Below, one piece after another: positions 56,764 to 64,000 of a DNA stretch of 64,000 bases (positions are counted from its first letter, which is position 1; each line of letters begins with the position of its first letter). A program made the position numbers and the translations under genes. Source of the stretch: Eucommia ulmoides. Its lineage: Eukaryota; Streptophyta; Magnoliopsida; Garryales; Eucommiaceae. The DNA is taken from contig CM028334.1 of NCBI GenBank assembly GCA_016647705.1, positions 2,046,001-2,110,000 of the forward strand. The letters are read 5' to 3'. The notes under the pieces were generated by a model. That model did no database searches. It was not told the DNA's origin and saw nothing but the letters and a program-made list of their open reading frames with translations.

Positions 56764-57759
56764 TCAATTCAAAACAGAGGAAATTAGATTGGGGTTACCT
56801 TGAGTAGTTGTATTCCGTCTCCCAATTGCACACCTCACATGTGCAAAGTACCGGCATCCACCACAGCTGTACAACCATCTCTTCTCCTCCATGTAATGAC
56901 CGCAGATGTTGCAATTATACTGAAACGTCGAATACTCTTTTGGAAAAGCATATTCAAGAGTGAGGGGGTGAGCATGAAGATTAGTGCTTTCAATGGTGGT
57001 CGCCAACACAGCACAATCTTGATGAACCAAGAATCGAGGGCATACGGTGCACTGATAGGAGAGCCCTTTGCCGTGTTTTGTCCCGCAGCCACTGCATTTG
57101 AACGAGGCGGGCACCTGCAGAGGAGTCAAGGGGTGCTGGTGGCTTGGGTGCTTCATCTGGTGGCTGCTTGGGTGCTTCATCAACGCAGCGGCACAGTCTA
57201 CGTGGAAGAAGCAAGACATGCAGAGTTCACACCGGTAGACGAAACTCCGGCAAACTATGTTGCAGGCATCGCATATGGCTACTCGGCCCGCTTCCTCTTC
57301 CTTACGAACCAGATAGATGGTGAGGGGGTGATGAGGGTGGAGTGGGTGATCTGTGATCACGATTGGCAAGTCGCGGCACCATTTGTGGAGCTTAAATTCA
57401 CAGCCATGGCAGCTGCAACTATACAAAGGATTGCCCGAAAATATGGGTAACTCACACAAGCCGCAGTACGAAACGCTCTCGTTGACACCGTACTGCTTTT
57501 GTTCCTCAATGAACACCAATGAATCACGATGATTAATCAAATGGTTGAGTGCTGGGCCCTCTGTGTCCTCGCTTGAATCGTCGCGGCACTCTTCGTGGAG
57601 CTTAAATCCACAGCCATGGCTGCCGCAACTGTACACAGGATCGTCCGACCGGTTAAGGCTGAAATCACACCAGCCGCACCAGCCATGGCTCTTCCTCTCT
57701 TGTTCCACCATCAATGAATCGCGATGGTTGAGCAAATGGTTCAGGTTTAAGAACCTCAT
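56764..57759 (-). CDS. DC1 domain protein, type II
   Basis: Complete 331-residue frame. I chose the ATG at 57757-57759 (MRFLNLNHLLNHRDSL), matching MPRVDLNHFLNHRDSL of the B paralogue, in preference to an upstream in-frame ATG at 57820-57822. Five DC1 modules at about 7-58 (CGWCDFSLNRS...C-FKLHEEC), 74-128 (SYCGLCELPIFSG...EFKLHKWC), 139-189 (HPLTIYL...CDACNIVCRSF...FFHVDC), 207-249 (HPLTPLQ...CSGCGTKHG...FLVHQDC) and 263-310 (HPLTLEYAF...CNICGHYM...FAHVRC). All zinc ligands appear present. A CAAG/GTAACC near the end could be a donor for a further small exon. No membrane segment. Type II differs from type I by HRDSL-type module starts. Function unknown; many DC1 proteins act in stress signalling. 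Confidence 0.85.
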   Translation of the reverse strand: MRFLNLNHLLNHRDSLMVEQERKSHGWCGWCDFSLNRSDDPVYSCGSHGCGFKLHEECRDDSSEDTEGPALNHLINHRDSLVFIEEQKQYGVNESVSYCGLCELPIFSGNPLYSCSCHGCEFKLHKWCRDLPIVITDHPLHPHHPLTIYLVRKEEEAGRVAICDACNIVCRSFVYRCELCMSCFFHVDCAAALMKHPSSHQMKHPSHQHPLTPLQVPASFKCSGCGTKHGKGLSYQCTVCPRFLVHQDCAVLATTIESTNLHAHPLTLEYAFPKEYSTFQYNCNICGHYMEEKRWLYSCGGCRYFAHVRCAIGRRNTTTQGNPNLISSVLN

Positions 57760-58636
57760 CTCTCTCTCTCTATCTCTCTCTACTAGAAAAGCTGAGAAGG
57801 AAATCTTGAGCAATGGTCCCAATACTTGGATCTAGTGATAGCTCTATTTTAAATAGCTATCAATTTTTTATTTTTTTTATTTTTCTGTAATTCCTTTGTC
57901 TTTTTCTTTTTCTTTTCTCCTTCTTTCTTATCCATCCTCTTACCGTTTATTCTTGAATTCACAATTTTGTTCTGTTCCTGTAAATTTGTTCTGAAAAATT
58001 GAAAGTAAAAGGAAAAAAATGTATTTTTTTTGCGGTGTTGGTAGCAGATCTCTTATTTTATCTTTAATTTGAAAAAAGTCTCCTACACAATTACAACTTG
58101 TGTTTTAATCATGCGCATTAAAAAAAGACAAAAAACTCATTACACACGCCTGCACTCTCTCTCTCTCTCTCTCTACTAGAAAATTTGATGAAAGAATTCT
58201 TGAGCAATAACCCAATAACTAGAGCTAGTGATAGCTCTCTCCTAAAGTGGTATCAATTTTTCTTCTTTATTGCTTTTCTTTTTTCTTTTTCTTTTTCTCT
58301 TTCTCTTTTTCTTTATTTTTTTTTCCTTAGATATATCATCTTTTTGTCATCTTCACATACTTCACAAAAAAAACAGAGAACATTAGTAAATGTCTAGATT
58401 TGATTTAAATTGCAATTATGAATTTGTATATTTTTCCACTAAAATAGTTAGTTAATTTAATTAAATTCTTAATCTATGTTTTAATATTTCATTTCTATTA
58501 GTTACCCTATTCTTATTTATTATTTGGTGTTTTTCTTTAAATCCATATTTACCATTTATTATTAATTTTATATTTTTTTGTGATATTTATGGGATGATCT
58601 AAAGGTAATTTTCTTGAAATTGAAAACAATTGTAAA
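57760..58636. repeat. Type II upstream region and its second copy
   Basis: Two tandem copies of the flank: (CT)n-CTACTAGAAAA-GCTGAGAAGGAAAT at 57771 and CTACTAGAAAATTTGATGAAA at 58171. Each is followed by GAGCAAT...CTAGTGATAGCTCT and a pyrimidine-rich TTTCTTTTTC tract. The region matches 22794-23117 and 62870-63350. Probably contains the promoter of the type II gene; no core element was certain. Confidence 0.55.
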
Positions 58637-61600
58637 TGTAATATCCCAAAAAATTATATTTTGTAAATTTGTGGTGTACATATATACCTTATAATTTTTG
58701 GAGTTAAATGTTAAATTTATATTTTTTTAAATATTATTTTGTATGAGTGTAATATTTGTGGGTTATTTTATATGATGAAAATTTATAATAAATATTGGAT
58801 AGTTTTTGGGAGAAAATGTTCTTGATCCTAAGATTTTAATAGACAATTAAGTGTTGATATTTTTTGACGAACTAACGGATTTGTGGGTGTTTCAGTTTAA
58901 AGAGTTCCAGACAGTATCAGGAAGTAATTACAAAGAATGCAGAAACGACACATCATGAAAAAATTGTGAAGGATGCAGAGATGGATACTAAAAGTTTGAA
59001 GATTCCGAAGAATCTAGGTGAAAACAACTCTAATATATTTTTACTCTTAATGTATCCCGATTGGGATTACACACGACACAAAATATTTTTCAAATTTATG
59101 TGTATTTTTAAGATCCTAATTAGTAAAATTATTTGCTCATATGTGTGATTGTAAAAGTAATAAAGATAACCGATTAAAATGAAATTTAAGAAGTTAATGG
59201 AGCGAACCGAGAAAAGAAATCGGTTAAAGGGGTGCAAACGTCAAAGAAAATGAATTAAAATCGAATTGAGAGGAGTTCCAACATTGGTAGGTCGACTTAT
59301 AAGTCGACAGGTGCTTAATAGATGAACTCCCTAAATTTCTCGATCGACAGGTAGGTCGACCTGTGCTTAGAGGATGAACTCTCTGGATCGTTAGGTTGAC
59401 AGATAGGTCAACTTGTGAAAGTCTTTGTATCGTTTGGTCGACAGAACATGAATTACCGGTCGACCGATGGGCGAGAAACGTTTGGCTTGGGCTACAACCT
59501 GAATCGGGCGGTTGACTTATGAGTGTTTGTCGGTCGGCAGATGAGCTGTTTCAGGTGTAGAGAATTTTGAGGATTCTGATCAAACAATAATCGTTATTAG
59601 CCGTTTATCGTTAAGATATGAGAGATATTTTAGGGATATGATAGCATTAAAGATATATTATTGATATTTTGTCATCCTTATAGATTTGGTACATGAAATT
59701 AAAATATTTTTCAAATCGATCATTTTAATACTTCCTATCTTATTGATTTGAGTTTGAAATTTCTTTTGAGGGACTAAATTGATTGTTTTCAAAGCTATAA
59801 TTAAGTTAAATATACCAGGATTAAAAGGAATCAATATATGGGGTCTAGAGGTGACGATAAATGTATCTGCGGATTTTACATGTTAATACATCATCAAAAC
59901 TATTATGTTCTTGAGCTTTCTGAGAGTTATCATTATGATATTATTTTTAGAGATCAAATTGTGAGATCAATTATTGAGGAATTCTTGAGTTAAAACACTG
60001 ATTGTGTAAGTGTCACCGAGTTGAGCTGTCTAGCGTTTCAATCTATTATTTTTCAGTGTTATTCAGGTGATATCTTTCCAAACCATTAATCTTTATTACA
60101 TATGTATTTTTTTATATTTGTTTGGTTGATAAAATCTTGATAAAATCGTTTTCAGAACTTTAAATCGCATAAAAATATTTTAAAACGATTTTTGGTGAAA
60201 ATCTTATTACATACTTATTTGTGTGCTATTTATATTTATCGTAATCAGATTTGTATGTTTCCTTGGTGAAAGTGTTCCAAGCATATTTTTAACTGAGTTT
60301 ATTGTGATCATTGCTTACTTGGTTAATTGATTGTATGAGAAATTATTTTTAAACTTTAAAAGTATAAAAATTCTTTTAAACGATTTGTGTGATAATCTGA
60401 TTACGTGCTCAATTTTGTGTTACCCGCATTATTTTTATAATCAAATTTTATGTTTCTTCACTTAATTCTATCACTCGTAATTATCGGGACATTAATTGAG
60501 TTTAAATTGATTTAAGGTAGTAAAAGTTCCAAGTGGGAAAAATTTATCAATTTCTTGTAATTGGTGAGTTGTGTGCGAATTAGATACTATTAGGAGTATC
60601 TAATCAGGGATAGTTGGAATTTAATCTCTTCCAGTAAAAAAATTGAGGTTTTGATCTTTGCCTAAGGTATAAAAAGATTAGGTGTTAATTCTTCCTTAAT
60701 TGAATTAGTGAGTGATTTGTAAAGGTTCCATTCTTACCTAAGAAAATGATACTTGGAGTGATTGTGAGATTTTGATTCTTGAGACTAAGGTATAAAAAGA
60801 ATTAAGTTAATCTTTAGTCTGTAAAAAGATAGGTTATTCTTGAGCCTGTGAAAAAGTAGAAGTTATTCTTGAACTTGTAAAAAATAGAAATTATTCCTGA
60901 GCCTGGGAAAAGGAATTGTAAAAGTTGATTCTGAGCCTGTGAAAAGAATAATTGTGTAAAGGTTTGGTTCCTACTTGTTTAAAGGAATTTTAATGATTAG
61001 TGGGTGCGAATCTCTGTGGGGCTCAGAGGATTGGATTAGTCAAGAATAACTTGATAAACTAGTATAAATTTTTGTGTGTTGTAATCTTTAATTTATTTAT
61101 TTTTGTGTTGTTTGGTGTGCATTTAGTTAATAACGTATATCCGCTGCTATAAAGATAATAATTAATTTTAGGATTAAATTAATTGTTTAAATTTTTTTAA
61201 AGTATTATTTGGATTTAATTTTTATTACTACCCAATTCACCCCTTGGGTAGTTTACTGGACCAACAAATGTAATTAATAGATTTAATAAAAATTATTTAA
61301 GAATTATGGAATGTTAAGTGTAATATTAGGAGGCTTGCTTGAAGCGACCTAATATGTGGTCGAAAATAAAAAATAAATAAATAAAAAAATCGGCAAGTTG
61401 GCTCCCATTTTCAACACACATTTATTTATTTATATATATATATATAAGAAAGAGAGAAAAATGAAGAGAAAGGGGGCAAGGCAGGGGGACATGAGAACAC
61501 AAAAGGAGAAGAAAAAAAATAATAAAGGAATGAGAAAAAGGAAAAATAAGGGGGAAGAAAAAAATAAATCATGTTGCATATTATCATCATTTTCGGAATT

Positions 61601-62150
61601 AAGATACAATTCATAACTTTTTTAATATATACATTTAATCTCCTTATATATTATATTCGTGTTATTATTGTTGTTTAATTGTTACTATTGATTTTCATGG
61701 AATAACATGTATTATGTGCCAATTATGTAGGATATATGTTCACGTGTTATTTATTGTATTAATTGGATGTCTATATGGAAAGGGTTAGAATTCTACTGAG
61801 CGCTAGTTCACTTACCAACAATATTTATTTGCAAGATCTACGGAAATGAGGTTGCGTAGAAAATATATTAGATTTGTATTAAATTTATATTATTTGTATT
61901 TAATTTTATAAAATTATATTTATTGTTAATTAGTGTAAAATTAGTGAAATTAACTGATAATCATTATTATCGGTATATTTGAATTTGTTATCATTGTAAT
62001 AGTTTTTAAGAGTCCGATACCTGATGAAAAGCACCGAATACTGTACGTGGGAATAGTATCTCGTACGCATGAATAGTGATTTCAAGAATAGTGTCAAAAT
62101 TTGTAATTATTCTAAATATTGTAATAATAATGAATAATAAATAAATCATA
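58637..62150 (+). repeat. LTR relic interrupted by another insertion
   Basis: Starts TGTAATATCCCAAAAA after TGTAAA and follows the same start pattern as the solo LTR at 53810. After the nested insertion it resumes (AAATGTAATTAATAGATTT) and later has TTCTACTGAGCGCTAGTTCACTTAC, like TTCTACTGAGTGTTGACTCAC of that family. The paralogous flank at 63337 (AATTGTAAACTTGGG) is the empty site. The 3' end is uncertain. Confidence 0.6.
58819..61265 (+). repeat. Nested 2.4-kb Sirevirus-like solo LTR
   Basis: Inserted in the older LTR, with AAATG on both sides (58814-58818 and 61266-61270); removing it rejoins TTTTTGGGAGAAAATG to TAATTAATAG. Ends are TTCTTGATCC and GGACCAAC; shifting by 1-2 bp gives TG...CA ends but then no duplication. 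Features typical of long copia (Sire/Maximus-type) LTRs: GTCGAC-rich inverted words (59288-59465), tandem GAGCCTGTGAAAAG repeats (60815-60950), GGGTGCGAATCTCTGTGGGG, and near the end CCCAATTCACCCCTTGGG. No coding domains. Confidence 0.55.
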
Positions 62151-62637
62151 GTTTTGGGTTTGTATTAGTATTTTTACTTCTTCGTAGAGAGAGAGAAACT
62201 AAGTGATGATCCTAGATACAAAAAGAGAGAAACCAAGTGATGGTCCTGGAGAATCCGGCGTTAAGGTAAACTTATGCAAACGTGTGCATGTCTGTGAGAG
62301 AAAGAGAGGAGATCTTGCTTTGCAAACAAGAGATCCAAAATTCAATATTTCTTGTCCAACGAATTCTATTTTTTTAGTTGACAAGTCAATTGAAAACTTT
62401 ATGATTAGTCTCTGTTTTTCACCCTTTATACCTGATTGCATACAGGCTATATAGCCATTGCAATTTGAAACCAGAAACCAAAGCTCTCTTAGGGTGGGTC
62501 TTGGCTCTTGAGCCAAAAACAACTGTATCCTTTTTTGAGCCAAAAACAACTGTACCCTTTTTGGGTTCAGAAAAATCCAACAGCCAGAAAACAAAAACAC
62601 TTAATTTTATTTTTTAGTAAGAAAGCAGAATCATGTT
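62151..62637. other. Unassigned stretch
   Basis: Short near-duplicated phrase GAGAGAAAC(T/C)AAGTGATG(A/G)TCCT at 62190 and 62227. Open frames on both strands lack recognisable domains. Confidence 0.4.
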
Positions 62638-62860
62638 TTTTTTTTTTTTTTGGCTCTACATAATGTTCTAGACAGCCTATGTACACATTGACTAATCGCT
62701 ACACCGGGCGATCTTAAAAGTGCACTCCCCTACATTGGCTTAGTGCATTCAGAATTTAATTTCCGAAATACTACTCAAAAGAGTCGAACCCTGGTTGACA
62801 ATAAAAATGATGTTGATATTGATATAAGCCAAGCCAACATTATTGAAAACATTTTTCGGT
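62638..62860 (-). repeat. tRNA-derived SINE candidate
   Basis: The minus strand has a pol III B box (GGGTTCGACTC, 62784-62794) near its 5' side, about 150 bp of body (GTAGGGGAGTGCACTTTTAA, GATCGCCCGGTGTAGCGA) and an A-tail (T run at 62637-62652 on the plus strand). The A box is not clear and no target duplication was found. Confidence 0.5.
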
Positions 62861-62869
62861 AACATTTAT

Positions 62870-63350
62870 GGGTCCTCTCTCTCTCTCTAAAAAAGTTGAA
62901 GAAAGAATTCTTGAGCAATGGCCCGTTGAGCTACTGATGGCTCTCTCCTAAATAACTGTCATTTTTTTTTTCTTTCTCTTTCTCTTTTTCTTTATTTTTT
63001 TTTTCTTTTTTTCTTTTCTTTAGATATATCCTCTTTGCCATCTTCACAAAACTGACGAGAAAACAGAAAAAATTAGTATATCTCTAAATTTGATTTAAAC
63101 TTCTATTATTAAGATTTAATATAAAAAGAACAAACGTTAGAAAATCTATATATTTGATTTAAACTGTTATTATGAATTTGTATATTTTTACACTAAAATA
63201 ATTAGTAATCATATTCTTATAAGTTATGTGATATTTCTCTTTGAACCCATATTTATCATTTATTATTAAATTGATATTTTTTTTGGTGATATTTATGTGA
63301 TGAAATAAACATTATTCTCTTGAAATTGTAACAATTGTAAACTTGGGTTT
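62870..63350. repeat. Type II upstream region relic
   Basis: (CT)n then AAAAAAGTTGAAGAAAGAATTC, TTGAGCAATGGCCC, a pyrimidine tract, then CTCTTTGAACCCATATTTA and CTCTTGAAATTGTAACAATTG. Collinear with 58157-58636 but with no DC1 gene attached within the window. Confidence 0.6.
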
Positions 63351-64000
63351 TTTTTTTTCCACCTTTAGATTTTCCAGATAAAAAAATGTATCTCCTACTA
63401 ATTATTTTTTAGTGAGGATAAATAAAAAATTAATTAATTAGTAAATTTTCCAAACACGTTTCCACCACATCCAAACAAACCCTCCAAATTTTTTAACTTA
63501 TTGTTTAATTTGCATAAGATACATTGTTTTCACATAATTAATTTACATTTAAAAAAAACCGATAATTTAGTTTAAAAACATACACTAATACAAACACAGA
63601 GACGTTTATAAATCACTGGTCTTGTAGTTTTACAATTGGTCTTTGCTTTGCCCTTGGATTTGGTGTATGTTTCAACTGCGGCGTCCTTCGGTTCTCGATC
63701 AGTACAAGAGTTTTTGTGGGTAGAATTGTCCATAAATTTATTGGACTTTTTCAGTACTCGATTGTTAGCAGAAGTTTCACTAAAGTTATTGAACAATCGA
63801 AAACTTTAAATCCCTGTTTGTTTAATGTTTTTGTTCCCAGATTTTTATTTGTGTTCTTGAATAACGTTGAACATAAACAAAAATATAAAAATAAACAAAC
63901 AAAAAAATTTGCTTACACCTTGTTATAAGATTTCTAGAACAATTTTTTTGGGAACAGAAATAAAATATTTCCATTTTTCTATTGTATTCGAAGTTTTGTG
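63351..64000. other. Right edge with unit relic and possible exon
   Basis: 63440-63545 resembles unit spacer (CCACATCCAAACAAACC, AACTTATTGTTTAATTTGCA). On the minus strand 63572-63796 an open frame reads FSETSANNRVLKKSNKFMDN then STHKNSCTDREPKDAAVETY. It is hydrophilic and possibly a terminal exon, but no family was recognised and no start is clear. Confidence 0.3.

Noticed and set aside
56800..57450. 216-codon plus-strand frame opposite the type II DC1 gene
   Set aside because: Antisense shadow; no recognisable protein features.
62740..62860. Possible tRNA gene (B box present)
   Set aside because: No cloverleaf could be drawn and an A-tail follows; a SINE explains it better.

Overview
This window is AT-rich nuclear DNA from a flowering plant, most likely a eudicot. 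I cannot name the species. The evidence is plant-specific DC1 (Cys/His-rich C1-like) genes, Ty1/copia and Ty3-like retrotransposon remains, Helitrons, hAT and PIF/Harbinger MITEs, tRNA-derived SINEs, and a piece of the plastid gene ycf2 sitting in nuclear sequence. No operon, CRISPR array, rRNA or functional tRNA gene was seen.

The backbone is a tandem, partly decayed array of one ancestral unit, with all genes on the minus strand. A full unit is an AT-rich spacer of about 4 kb, a 'type I' DC1 gene, a SINE-like block and a 'type II' DC1 gene with its 5' flank. I call the copies A (about 1.2-10.2 kb), B (14.5-23 kb), C (24.3-28.0 kb), D (32.3-40.1 kb, no gene left), E (40.4-41.1 kb, short relic), F (44.9-50.7 kb) and G (51.9-58.6 kb), with more 5'-flank relics at 58 and 63 kb. 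The best-preserved genes are the type I gene of G (52.6-53.7 kb, needs an upstream exon) and the type II gene of G (56.76-57.76 kb, complete, five DC1 modules). The type I copies in A, B, C and F are pseudogenes. The type II copy in B is truncated.

In A and C the type I gene was wrecked by the same compound event. A 537-bp ycf2 fragment is flanked by an exact-length 183-bp direct duplication of DC1 sequence. It is followed by a copia element that lost its 5' LTR, and then by an inverted solo LTR. This block and the following unit start (with a hAT MITE) were then duplicated together about 17.84 kb apart. Shared lesions show the copia element was already dead.

Later insertions decorate single copies. 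They include a chimeric gene-fragment insertion in A carrying eIF1, eEF1B-gamma and RPA-like exons. B has a 1.1-kb Helitron and D a 5.1-kb Helitron with amplified exons. There is a 2.5-kb solo LTR between E and F, a foldback element with a nested hAT in F, a solo LTR with perfect empty sites in G, and a doubly nested LTR at 58.6-62.1 kb. Because the array supplies pre-insertion versions of many sites, termini and target-site duplications could be read by eye. I see no clear new multi-gene system; the most unusual object is the ycf2/183-bp duplication/copia junction.
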